From: SHZI01 sp964407855
Lineage (GTDB): Bacteria > Pseudomonadota > Gammaproteobacteria > Steroidobacterales > GCA-2729495
NCBI GenBank assembly: GCA_964407855.1
Contig: CAYOXI010000038.1
Coordinates: 1-24,449, forward strand
DNA: 24,449 nucleotides
Reading direction: 5' to 3'
The notes under the pieces: model-generated
Told to the model about the DNA's origin: nothing
Databases searched by the model: none
The model's input: the letters and a program-made list of their open reading frames with translations, nothing else
Program-made: the position numbers and the translations under genes
In this document: positions 1-8,153 of the stretch, piece after piece
How positions within the stretch are numbered: the first letter of the stretch is position 1
How the letters are laid out: each line of letters begins with the position of its first letter

Positions 1-400
1 GCACGTTGCCACCCGCATCGCGGAACGAAAGCTGCAGCAGGGCGAGGTTATTGAACTGGTCGCCCACATAGCTGATGGCCCACACCGATGCTCCCCACAG
101 CTGGCCGGCCGAAGCCGCGACATCCTGGAATGCACCGCCATCGCCACCAAACTGCTTGAGGACCTGCGTGCCACCGCGAGCTGCGGGACTCAGGAAGCTG
201 CCACCCGGCCGGAAGAGATTGCTGGACGTAAAGTTGGAATTAAAGGTTTGCCAGGGAGCTCCCGCGCCACCGACATCACCACCTGATGCGTCCGGCGACT
301 CGAAACCGGCATTCAGCAATGCGGCTTGCGCACCGCCGGCGAACAGCATGGCTCCTGCAAACAGTGCGTAGAGCGTCGACGTCTTCGATTTGATTGCCAT
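1..400 (-). CDS. Exported lectin-like (CBM-type) domain protein, C-terminus off the left edge
   Basis: The first 133 residues are in the window; the frame stays open to base 1. A signal peptide ends at AGGAQA (cleavage near residue 26). The mature protein begins ALLNAGFESPDASGGDV and continues with LKQFGGDGGAFQDV and VGDQFNNLALLQLSF. This is the same domain that occurs twice in the GH16 lipoprotein at 11686-14289 (NGGFESPDASGGDV, LKQFGVDAGAFQ, VGDPLNNLGIVQLTF). I infer an exported beta-sandwich, probably glucan-binding. The start ATG at 400 is chosen because GGAGG lies just upstream on the minus strand (about 409-413). The promoter at 495-524 carries the operator shared with the glucan operons, which places this gene in the same regulon. 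A C-terminal sorting signal such as PEP-CTERM is possible but not visible. Confidence 0.8.
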   Translation of the reverse strand, partial: MAIKSKTSTLYALFAGAMLFAGGAQAALLNAGFESPDASGGDVGGAGAPWQTFNSNFTSSNLFRPGGSFLSPAARGGTQVLKQFGGDGGAFQDVAASAGQLWGASVWAISYVGDQFNNLALLQLSFRDAGGNV

Positions 401-494
401 CTTGTGGACCTCCGTTGATATTTTTTTTTGGCAGCAAACGGGCTACACAGTTGCACTGCCAGCTATTGAGAAAGTCACGGTCTCATTGCAGACG

Positions 495-524
495 ATGCTA
501 CGACCGGCGTGACAACGCTGTCAA
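495..524 (-). promoter_or_regulatory. Promoter with LacI-type operator, copy 1
   Basis: Read on the minus strand there is a perfect -35 TTGACA (524-519), an 18-base spacer and a -10 TAGCAT (500-495, 4 of 6 matches). This would start RNA about 88 bases before the ATG at 400. The -35 lies inside the imperfect palindrome TGACAACGCTGTCA (510-523, plus strand), with a central CG as in LacI/GalR operators. Two other promoters in the window have the same arrangement. The leader contains an A9 run (421-429) just before the Shine-Dalgarno and a possible 6-bp stem (429-434 with 456-461). The rest of the gap, 525-693, shows no gene and no convincing terminator. Confidence 0.65.
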
Positions 525-693
525 GGTGTGAGCGACTGCCGGGTTTCGCGCTGGATTCGGGTGCCGGGGATTATGTCGCAGCCACCGGAAAGAGGATCGC
601 GCAAGACCGGCAGCTGGCGGGACCAACACTGGCCCGCACACCGTTATGTAAAGCAACGCCGGGCCGGGGATCTGCGTCACCAAGGGCCTCCAG

Positions 694-2274
694 TCAAGGC
701 GCGACAAGCAGCTTTTCCAGTTCTTCCAGCGAGCGACCCCTGGTTTCAGGAAGGATGCGCATGATCAGGGCCAGGCCCAGGACGGCAAACACGCCGTAAA
801 TCAGGAAGGTCGTGGCATTGCCAAGGTTCTCGAGCTCCCAGGGGAATACCAGCTGGACACCAAAGCTCACTGCCGAGTTGACGAAACCCGCGAAGGATAT
901 CGCCAGGCCGCGCAGCTGGTTGGGGTACAACTCGGAGAACAAGACCCACATTACCGGTCCCAGCGACATCGCGAAGCTGGCAACGAAGCCAAGGATTCCG
1001 AACAGGATCAGCGCTGGATTGATGCTGATCGCAGCGCTGACCAGCCGCGACTCGTTCTGCCGGAAGACCTCTGCGCTGAGCGCCGATGACATGGCATCGC
1101 GGAAGGCGACGTCGCTGTCGTAGATCACACCAGCCAATGGCGCAATTCGCTCCCGGTGGACCTGCGACGGCAGGGCTTCGATGCTTTCAGGGGTCAGACT
1201 GTAGCTTGCCGATGCGAATCCATACGACAGGGTCAGCATGCAGACGGCAATGCCTGTGAGCCCGATCCCCAGCAGGGGCCGGCGGCCGAGCTTGTCGATC
1301 AACAGCAGTGCGACGACCGTAAAGACGACGTTGACGATGCCGACGAGAACCGCCTGCAGGAACGCCGCATCAGTCCCGACGCCGGCTTGCTCGAAGATCA
1401 TCGGTGCGTAAAAGAACACCGAGTTGATGCCCGTAATCTGCTGCAGGATCGCGACCGTAACGCCGATGGTCAACACCAGCCTCATCGCCGGCCGGAACAG
1501 CAGCCGGATCGACGTGCGGGGTTCCGCGGCCTCCGCCCTGAGGCTTGCCTGCACTGCCGCCAGGTCAGCCCGGGCCTGATCAACGCCGCCAACCCGCGCG
1601 AAAATCCGCAGTGCTTCCGCCTCGCGGTTCTGCATGGCCAGCCATCGTGGACTCTCCGGGACAAAGGACAACCCAACCAGATAGAGCACGGCCGGCAATG
1701 CCTCAACGCCGAGCATCCAGCGCCAGCTCCAGGCGCGCAGATTCAGGGCATCAGCCAGTGCCGAGTCCGCCTGCCCGAGCCTGATGATCAGGTAGTTGCT
1801 GAAGAACGCGGCGGAAATACCGACGACGATATTGAGCTGATTCAGTGATACCAGGCGCCCCCGCAGTGCAGGCGGCGCGATCTCGGCAATGTACATGGGC
1901 GCAATGATCAGTGCTGCGCCCACGCCAAGTCCGCCGATCATCCGTGCGATGACCAGCGACGGGAAATCCGGTGCCACGGCGGACGCGGCGGCGGACACCG
2001 CGAACAGCACTGCGGCCATCCTCAGTACCGGTCGGCGGCCGAGGCGGCTACTGAGTGGTCCGGCCACCAGCATCGCCAGCGTGGCCGTAAGCGTCAGTGA
2101 CGCAACGGACCAGCCAAGCTGAAGCTTTGTCAGGTTGAAGTCCCGCTCGATAAATCCAACGACGCCGGATATCACCGACGCGTCGAACCCCATGAGGAAC
2201 CCGCCCATGGCGACGATAAGGGAAATGCCAACGGTGAATCGAGTGCCTTCGTTCGTCACGATGCTCCCGCGCAT
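694..2274 (-). CDS. MFS sugar porter (12 membrane segments)
   Basis: A 526-residue inner-membrane carrier of the sugar porter family. Diagnostic motifs are present: MGFDASVISG in the first helix, GRRPVL after helix 2, PESPRWL in the central loop, DKLGRRPLLG after the second-half start, and PETRGRSLEELE at the C-terminus. The loop before the tenth helix is unusually long and polar. The ATG at 2274 is chosen because it overlaps the GH3 stop (TGATG), which implies translational coupling; the upstream in-frame ATG at 2337 lies well inside GH3. Members carry monosaccharides or small oligosaccharides, usually with protons. Pairing with a cytoplasmic beta-glucosidase suggests glucose or beta-glucoside uptake; the actual substrate is inferred. 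Confidence 0.88.
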   Translation of the reverse strand: MRGSIVTNEGTRFTVGISLIVAMGGFLMGFDASVISGVVGFIERDFNLTKLQLGWSVASLTLTATLAMLVAGPLSSRLGRRPVLRMAAVLFAVSAAASAVAPDFPSLVIARMIGGLGVGAALIIAPMYIAEIAPPALRGRLVSLNQLNIVVGISAAFFSNYLIIRLGQADSALADALNLRAWSWRWMLGVEALPAVLYLVGLSFVPESPRWLAMQNREAEALRIFARVGGVDQARADLAAVQASLRAEAAEPRTSIRLLFRPAMRLVLTIGVTVAILQQITGINSVFFYAPMIFEQAGVGTDAAFLQAVLVGIVNVVFTVVALLLIDKLGRRPLLGIGLTGIAVCMLTLSYGFASASYSLTPESIEALPSQVHRERIAPLAGVIYDSDVAFRDAMSSALSAEVFRQNESRLVSAAISINPALILFGILGFVASFAMSLGPVMWVLFSELYPNQLRGLAISFAGFVNSAVSFGVQLVFPWELENLGNATTFLIYGVFAVLGLALIMRILPETRGRSLEELEKLLVAP

Positions 2275-4496
2275 CAACCGTCCGCGACGATACGGAACTC
2301 CGTTCTCAGCGGGGCCTCCGAGCTTCCTCCGATCCACGCGTGGAATTCTCCGGGCTCGGTCACCAGCTGCATCTCACGCCCGAAGAACGCCAGCTCGTCG
2401 GTCGACAGGTTGAAAGCGACCGTCTGCTTCTGGCCCGGCTCAAGGCGTACCCGACGGAACCCCTTTAGTTCGCGAACGGGCCTCGTGACGCTGCCTACCA
2501 GGTCACGAACGTAGAGCTGTACGACTTCCTCGGCAGCCATGTCGCCAGTGTTGGACAGTTCAGCGCTGATAGTCACTGTGTCGCCAATGCGGACCGTGGC
2601 CGCGCTCACCCGGATGGCCTGGTACTCGAATTCCGTGTATGACAAGCCGTGCCCGAACGCGAACAGCGGGGTGTAACCAGCGTCGAGGTGAAATGCCGTC
2701 ATTCCGAACGAGGTCTGCGTCGCGTCGGTATCTATATCGTCGATGTGCACTATTGTTTCCGGCGAGGGCGGCTTGCCGGTGTTCTTCTGGTTGTAGTAGA
2801 TCGGGACCTGGCCAACCATGCGCGGGAAAGTCACGGGAAGTTTGCCGGATGGTGACTCGACCCCGAACAGGATGTCGGCGATCGCCGGTCCGGCCATCGT
2901 TCCCGGATGCCATGCGAAGAGCAAAGCGTCGACCTGATCCACGACGTTTGTCAGTGTCAACGGCCGGCCGGCGAGGATCACGGCTATCACCGGCCTGCCG
3001 GCTGCGCGCACCCTCCGGACGAGTTCCGCCTGATCACCGGGAAGACTGATGTCGGCGCGGCAGTGGGCCTCGCCGGACAGTATCGATTCCTCGCCCAGAA
3101 ACAGGATCGCCGCATCACACTCACCAGCGACTCGTGCTGCCTCATCGAAGGATTCGCTGGCCCGGCTGCGCGAATTCTGCATAGCGCGCACGAAGCGAAC
3201 ATCAGTCCCCTCGCCGAGAAAGTCCCGGATCGCCTGCAACGGCGTGACGCTGAGCCGGACATCGCCGTCGAAAACCCAGGTTCCCAGCTGATCGTGGGGC
3301 GCGTCAGCCAGGGGGCCGATGATCGCCACGGAGCCCAGCCTCCCTGCCGACAGCGGCAACGTACCGGGCTCCCGCTTCAGCATGACGATGCTCTGCGTAG
3401 CCGTCTTCCTTGCCAGGCTCAGGGCCTCTGCGCTGGCAACCGGTGGCAGTCCTGATACCGCCGTATACGGATTCTCGAAGAGTCCAAGCCGGAACTTGGC
3501 GCGCAGGATATTGGCGACAGCATCGTCAATTGTCCCGATTCTGACCCGGCCGCACTCAACCAGCCTGGCAAGATGGCAACCGTAGGCATCGCCAGCCATT
3601 TCCATATCCACGCCGGCTGTCACGGCCTCCAGGGCTGACTCCTCGTCATTGGCGGTGAGGCCATGGATCGCCAGCTGGCGTACAGAGTCCCAGTCGCTGA
3701 CGACGAATCCGTCAAACTTCCATTCTCCTCGCAGAATCCGCCGCAGCAGGAAATCGTTGGCCGTTGCCGGCACGCCGTTGAGGTCGCTGAACGACGGCAT
3801 CAGCGACATGACGCCGGCATCGATGGCTGCCTTGAAAGGCCGCATATAGACATTGCGCAGCTCGTGCTCCGGAATACTCGTCGTGGCGTAGTCGCGTCCG
3901 CCTTCCACGGCGCCGTAGCCCACGAAGTGCTTGGCGCAGGCAGCGATTGCTCCGCGCGCAGACGGGTCGTCGCCCTGAAAACCCTGCACGACGGCGACCG
4001 CCAGACTGCCTGCAAGGAAAGCATCCTCGCCAAAGCTCTCTGCGACCCGCCCCCAACGCGGGTCCCGCGCGATATCCAGCATGGGTGCGAACGTCCAGTT
4101 GACTCCCGCCAGGGCGGCCTCCTGTGCCGCGATGCGCGCACCCGCCCTGAGCAGTTCCGGGCTCCATGTCGCCGCCTGCCCGAGTGGGATTGGCATGACG
4201 GTCCTGAAACCATGTATGACATCGCGACCAACCAGCAGTGGAATGCCAAGACGGCTTTCTTCCATCGCTATCCGCTGTAGTTCATTGACGATGCCAACAT
4301 CTACCTGATTGATGATCGAGCCTATGTGACCCGCACGCAGGTCGTCCCCAAGGTAGTGCGGGGGGTAACCTTCACTCGCATTGCGTTGACACATCTGGCC
4401 GATCTTCTCGGTCAGCGTCATCTTCTCCAGAAGGGAGCCCAGCCGGTCCTCAATGAGGGATCCCTGATGCGCTGTACTGGCTGCCGCTACGGTCAT
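2274..4496 (-). CDS. GH3 beta-glucosidase, cytoplasmic (BglX-like)
   Basis: A 740-residue GH3 enzyme that should release glucose from beta-linked gluco-oligosaccharides. The N-terminal barrel has LTEKIGQM, KHFVGYG with GGRDY, and VVSDWDSV, in which D268 is the expected nucleophile. A second alpha/beta domain follows (AILFLGEE, VLAGRPL, FAWHPGTMAGPAIADILFG), then a C-terminal FnIII-like domain (VVQLYVRD...LKGFRRVRLEPGQ). No signal peptide is seen, unlike periplasmic BglX, so it should act in the cytoplasm. The frame is open to a TTG at 4550, but the predicted transcription start (about 4556) leaves almost no leader for it, so I prefer ATG 4496; the Shine-Dalgarno there is weak. First gene of a two-gene operon with the sugar porter. 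Confidence 0.92.
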   Translation of the reverse strand: MTVAAASTAHQGSLIEDRLGSLLEKMTLTEKIGQMCQRNASEGYPPHYLGDDLRAGHIGSIINQVDVGIVNELQRIAMEESRLGIPLLVGRDVIHGFRTVMPIPLGQAATWSPELLRAGARIAAQEAALAGVNWTFAPMLDIARDPRWGRVAESFGEDAFLAGSLAVAVVQGFQGDDPSARGAIAACAKHFVGYGAVEGGRDYATTSIPEHELRNVYMRPFKAAIDAGVMSLMPSFSDLNGVPATANDFLLRRILRGEWKFDGFVVSDWDSVRQLAIHGLTANDEESALEAVTAGVDMEMAGDAYGCHLARLVECGRVRIGTIDDAVANILRAKFRLGLFENPYTAVSGLPPVASAEALSLARKTATQSIVMLKREPGTLPLSAGRLGSVAIIGPLADAPHDQLGTWVFDGDVRLSVTPLQAIRDFLGEGTDVRFVRAMQNSRSRASESFDEAARVAGECDAAILFLGEESILSGEAHCRADISLPGDQAELVRRVRAAGRPVIAVILAGRPLTLTNVVDQVDALLFAWHPGTMAGPAIADILFGVESPSGKLPVTFPRMVGQVPIYYNQKNTGKPPSPETIVHIDDIDTDATQTSFGMTAFHLDAGYTPLFAFGHGLSYTEFEYQAIRVSAATVRIGDTVTISAELSNTGDMAAEEVVQLYVRDLVGSVTRPVRELKGFRRVRLEPGQKQTVAFNLSTDELAFFGREMQLVTEPGEFHAWIGGSSEAPLRTEFRIVADG

Positions 4497-4562
4497 CGTG
4501 CTGTTCTTTGTCCGAGGTACTTGCAGTGGACGACAGGTGCAGGCCGCCAACGACCGTCGGAT

Positions 4563-4592
4563 TGTTTAGCAATGTTTGACAGCGCTGTCAAA
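4563..4592 (-). promoter_or_regulatory. Promoter of the GH3 operon
   Basis: On the minus strand: TTGACA at 4591-4586, exactly 17 bases, then TAAACA at 4568-4563 preceded by TGC, an extended -10 element. The -35 is one arm of the perfect palindrome at 4574-4593, so a bound repressor would block RNA polymerase. Transcription would start near 4556. Confidence 0.6.
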
Positions 4593-4593
4593 C
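4574..4593. promoter_or_regulatory. Perfect 20-bp LacI-type operator, copy 2
   Basis: GTTTGACAGCGCTGTCAAAC is a perfect inverted repeat with the central CG typical of LacI/GalR-family operators. It lies between the divergent GH3 and MFS-GH17 genes and supplies TTGACA to both strands, so one site can govern both promoters. It is the strongest of three related sites in the window (the others are 510-523 and 11610-11623). Confidence 0.75.
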
Positions 4594-4604
4594 TGGTAGA
4601 CGAT
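4576..4604 (+). promoter_or_regulatory. Promoter of the MFS-GH17 / GH17 / phosphorylase operon
   Basis: TTGACA (4576-4581), 17-base spacer, GACGAT (4599-4604; 3 of 6 -10 matches). It is the mirror image of the GH3 promoter around the same palindrome. It would give a leader of about 40 bases before the ATG at 4652. The -10 is weak, so its exact place is less certain than the operator. Confidence 0.45.
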
Positions 4605-4651
4605 GCAGCGAATAACAATGGTGCCCGTCGACGCGGTGCCGGATCAGAGGC

Positions 4652-7138
4652 ATGAGCCAGTCTGCACACTACGAGACGGCACCCGGCGACCGAATCCCGT
4701 TCTCGCTCAAGCTGATCTACGGCCTGGGCGCTTTCGTCAATAACCTGCTCGCCGCGGCGATCGGCGGGATGGTCATCGTGCTGAACCTCGGTCTCGGCAT
4801 GAATCCGGCTCTGGTTGGCTTGCTCGCCGCGCTTCCGCGCCTGACCGATGCGCTGACCGATCCACTGATGGGGTACATCTCCGACAACACGCGTTCGCGC
4901 TGGGGTCGTCGCCGTCCCTACATATTCATTGGTGCGATCCTGTCCGGTGTCGTTTTCGCACTTCTATGGCAACTACCGGAGGGTCGAAACGAGGCGTTCT
5001 ATTTCTGGTACTTCCTCATCGGATCGCTGATTTTCTACCTTGGTTACACCATCTTCGCCACTCCATGGGTGGCTCTCGGCTACGAACTGACACCCGACTA
5101 CCACGAGCGTACGCGCCTGATGGGTGTGCAGAACTTTATCGGTCAGCTCGCCTATGTCGTTGCGCCCTGGTTCCTGCTGTTCATGCAGAGCGAAACATAC
5201 TTTGACGGTATGGTTGATGGCGCGGCCGGGCTGGCAATCATCATCGCCGCAGTCACCATCGGGATCGGAATTCTGCCCGCCATATTTCTGCGCGAACGCT
5301 TCCAGCCCGCTCCATTGACGGCAGGACCGGATCCTCAACTGGTCCGTCTGTTCTCCCGGATGGGAAGCGTCATCCTGGCCTTCTTCCGGGGATTCGCCAC
5401 CACGCTGAAGTCGCGGCCGTTCCTCAAGCTCTGCGTAGCGACATTTCTGGTCTTCAACGGCTTCATGCTCATATCCTCCTTCCAGTTCTACGTGATCATC
5501 TACTACGTATTCGGTGGAGATAAGGTCCGGGGAGCAGAGTACGCCGGTTACGCCGGCACGCTTGGCGCCATATCGACATTTCTGGTAATCGTCTTTATTA
5601 CCTGGCTTGGAACCAAGATCGGCAAGCGCCATGCATTCCATGTCGCGATCGCGGTGTCGATGGTCGGCTACGCCCTGAAGTGGGTCTGCTATGACCCTGA
5701 AACTCCCTGGCTGCTGCTGATTCCGGCACCGCTACTGGCATTCGGACTTGGCGGTCTGTTCACGTTGATGCCGGCCATGATCTGCGACGTCGTCGATGCC
5801 GACGAACTCGAAACCCACGAGCGGCGTGAAGGCATGTTTGGCTCCATCTTCTGGTGGGTGGTCAAGCTGGGTATGGCGGCTGCACTGGCCGCCGGTGGAT
5901 TCCTGCTCAATGCCACCGGCTTTGACGTAAACCTGGCGGGAAACCAGACCGAGAGCACCATAACGCTGATGCGGATATTCGACGCCTTCGTGCCCTTCAT
6001 CACATCAGGGCTGGCGATCTGGGCTATTGCGAGGTATCCGATCACCGAGGAGCGCGCATACGAGATTCGACTTGAACTCGAACAGCGACGCGCCAGCCTG
6101 GAGGGTCCGCCTGCTGTGGTTCCAGCTGCCGGGAGCCCGGTCCGACAGCTGCACGCAGTACCTGCCGAGCGATTGCCAACCGTGGGCCGACTCGAGCCCA
6201 TCCACCTTCGGGGCCTGTACAAGGGGCGGAAAACGATGACACGGGAAGAGCTTATCCATGTGTATAGCAGGCCAGCGTCGCTGGCCGGGTTCATCGCTGC
6301 CGACATCTCGGACGAAGACCTGCGCGCCGATTTCCGGCGGAGGATCGAGGCCGGAATTCATGGCCTTTGTTTCAGCCCTTACATTCATGGCCAGGGACCG
6401 GGCGACAGGCTTGCAGAAGGGCAGATCGGCAGTCGACTGGCAGTCGTCGAGCCCCATATCCGCTGGATACGCACCTTCTCATGCACTGATGGCAACGAAG
6501 CGGCGGCGCGGCTCGCCCGGGAGCGCGGTCTGAAAACGATGGTGGGCGTCTCGCTGCATGGTGATCGTGACAAGAACGAAAAGGAGTTCCAGTCCGCCAT
6601 CAATGTCGCCCGGGCGGGCTACGCTGACATTGTTGCAGTCGGCAACGAAGTGCTCCTGCGCGGCGATCTTTCGGAGACTGAGCTGATCGAGTACATCCAC
6701 CGCTTCCAGGAGGCTGTTCCTGGTGTCCCAGTCGGGTACGCAGACGCCTACTTCAAGTTTGTCGATCACCCGCAGGTGACCGAAGCCTGCGATGTCATAC
6801 TTGCCAACTGCTACCCCTTCTGGGAAAGCTGCGCGGCCGACTACGCCACGCTCTATGTCAGGGAAATGTACCGGCGCGCCGTGCAGGTGGCGAATGGCAA
6901 GAAGGTCATCGTCAGCGAAACCGGCTGGCCGAACGTTGGTACCCCTGTCGGGGCAGCGGTTCCCTCCGAAGCCAATGCCATCCGGTATTTCCTCAATATC
7001 TGCAGGTGGGCCGAAGAGGAGGGTATTGAGGTCTTCTACTTCTCAGCATTCGATGAGACCTGGAAGACCGGTGATGAGGGCGATGTCGGTGCCCACTGGG
7101 GTCTGTGGGACGAGGACGCCCGCCTGAAGTACGTCTAG
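4652..7138 (+). CDS. GPH-type sugar:cation symporter fused to a GH17 beta-1,3-glucanase domain
   Basis: 828 residues in one uninterrupted frame. Residues about 15-470 are a 12-helix glycoside-pentoside-hexuronide symporter: PRLTDALTDPLMGYISDNT at 62-80, followed by WGRRRPY, and later TPWVALGYELTPDYHERTR. A linker of about 60 residues (roughly 470-530) rich in Pro, Arg and Leu follows. Residues about 535-828 are a GH17 domain with VGNE (E666, expected acid/base), SETGWP (E756, expected nucleophile) and a late FYFSAFDETWK segment. GPH carriers have cytoplasmic termini, so the hydrolase should sit on the inner face and cut beta-1,3-gluco-oligosaccharides as they enter. ATG 4652 has AGAGG very close upstream. 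An internal ATG (6236, residue 529) has AAGGGG upstream, so a free GH17 could also be made from the same message. Both halves are confidently recognised; the fusion itself is unusual. Confidence 0.88.
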   Translation: MSQSAHYETAPGDRIPFSLKLIYGLGAFVNNLLAAAIGGMVIVLNLGLGMNPALVGLLAALPRLTDALTDPLMGYISDNTRSRWGRRRPYIFIGAILSGVVFALLWQLPEGRNEAFYFWYFLIGSLIFYLGYTIFATPWVALGYELTPDYHERTRLMGVQNFIGQLAYVVAPWFLLFMQSETYFDGMVDGAAGLAIIIAAVTIGIGILPAIFLRERFQPAPLTAGPDPQLVRLFSRMGSVILAFFRGFATTLKSRPFLKLCVATFLVFNGFMLISSFQFYVIIYYVFGGDKVRGAEYAGYAGTLGAISTFLVIVFITWLGTKIGKRHAFHVAIAVSMVGYALKWVCYDPETPWLLLIPAPLLAFGLGGLFTLMPAMICDVVDADELETHERREGMFGSIFWWVVKLGMAAALAAGGFLLNATGFDVNLAGNQTESTITLMRIFDAFVPFITSGLAIWAIARYPITEERAYEIRLELEQRRASLEGPPAVVPAAGSPVRQLHAVPAERLPTVGRLEPIHLRGLYKGRKTMTREELIHVYSRPASLAGFIAADISDEDLRADFRRRIEAGIHGLCFSPYIHGQGPGDRLAEGQIGSRLAVVEPHIRWIRTFSCTDGNEAAARLARERGLKTMVGVSLHGDRDKNEKEFQSAINVARAGYADIVAVGNEVLLRGDLSETELIEYIHRFQEAVPGVPVGYADAYFKFVDHPQVTEACDVILANCYPFWESCAADYATLYVREMYRRAVQVANGKKVIVSETGWPNVGTPVGAAVPSEANAIRYFLNICRWAEEEGIEVFYFSAFDETWKTGDEGDVGAHWGLWDEDARLKYV

Positions 7139-7148
7139 TCCCTCATCC

Positions 7149-8090
7149 GTGAATCAGAAGTCCGCGCATTTCGAGTTCAGCAGTGCAATCTGCTACTCCG
7201 GCTATCGGGAAGGCCAGTCTCCGCAGGATGGAACGTACCCAACCTACGGCCAGGTTGCAGAAGACCTGCGCATCCTGCAAAGACACTGGAAATACCTCCG
7301 GTTGTACGACTGCAGTCCACATGCTGAAACCGTACTGGACGTCATCAGGAAGGAGGGCATGGACTTCAGGGTCATGTTGGGCGCGAACATGCGCGCCGAG
7401 GTCAGCAATGCAAACTGCCCATGGGGCGCGGAGTACAGTGACGAAGCTCTTCGTGAGAATCGACGGGCGAACGGTGCGGAGATTGATCGGTTGATCCAGC
7501 TGGCGGCTTGCAATCCGACCGCGGTTTTTTCCGTATCTGTCGGCAACGAGGCGTCTGTGGAGTGGACGGATCACATGGTGCCGGTCGAGCAGCTGGTTCA
7601 GTACGTACGCCGGATAAAGAATGGTGTACATCATCCAGTCACCTTTTGCGAAAACTATGTCCCCTGGACCAACAAGCTCGAGCCTCTTGCTGCTGAACTG
7701 GACTTCATCTCCCTCCACACCTATCCCGTATGGGAGTATCAAACCGTGGAAGCCGCACTCGAATACACCAAGGCGAACTACTATAGTGTTGCGAATCACT
7801 ATCCTGACAAAACCGTCGTGATTACCGAAGCCGGGTGGACGACATCGTCGAATGGGCGAGGAATAGAACCGTGGAACGCCTCGCAGGAATTGCAAGCCAT
7901 CTATTACAGGAACCTGATGGAGTGGGCCGGGACTACGGGTGTACTGACCTTCGTGTTCGAGGCCTTCGATGAGCCCTGGAAAGGCTCTCCGGACCCTCTG
8001 GAGCCGGAGAAGCACTGGGGGCTGTTTACGGTGGATCGCGTCCCGAAGCTGGCTCTGCGCTCAGTCTACTCCGATCTGGTGTCCGACTAG
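7149..8090 (+). CDS. Soluble GH17 beta-1,3-glucanase-type enzyme
   Basis: 313 residues, a single GH17 TIM-barrel domain without signal peptide, so cytoplasmic. SVGNEASVEW supplies the acid/base (E134) and VITEAGW the nucleophile (E227); FVFEAFDEPWK and KHWGLF are typical late-barrel segments. It starts at GTG 7149, ten bases after the preceding stop. No clear Shine-Dalgarno is seen, so translation probably depends on coupling. It is related to, but clearly diverged from, the GH17 half of the preceding fusion, suggesting a division of labour by chain length or linkage. It ends at TAG 8088-8090, and the next gene lies in the same frame with no other stop between. Confidence 0.9.
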   Translation: MNQKSAHFEFSSAICYSGYREGQSPQDGTYPTYGQVAEDLRILQRHWKYLRLYDCSPHAETVLDVIRKEGMDFRVMLGANMRAEVSNANCPWGAEYSDEALRENRRANGAEIDRLIQLAACNPTAVFSVSVGNEASVEWTDHMVPVEQLVQYVRRIKNGVHHPVTFCENYVPWTNKLEPLAAELDFISLHTYPVWEYQTVEAALEYTKANYYSVANHYPDKTVVITEAGWTTSSNGRGIEPWNASQELQAIYYRNLMEWAGTTGVLTFVFEAFDEPWKGSPDPLEPEKHWGLFTVDRVPKLALRSVYSDLVSD

Positions 8091-8153
8091 TTTGCGCCCG
8101 CTGGCACTTATGCGCAGGTCTGGCCTGAAGCGCTGACGCCGGAACGGTCTCCG

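Noticed and set aside
610..672. Possible GGCCCG/CGGGCC stem after the sugar porter gene
   Set aside because: Six-base stem with a 23-base loop and no T-run; too weak to call a terminator.
1027..1042. CAGCGCTGACC, resembling half of the shared operator
   Set aside because: Lies inside the sugar porter gene, has only one good half-site and no promoter elements.
4497..4550. TTG start giving a longer GH3 protein
   Set aside because: The predicted transcription start (about 4556) leaves almost no leader, and the added 18 residues are unlike GH3 N-termini; kept only as an alternative.
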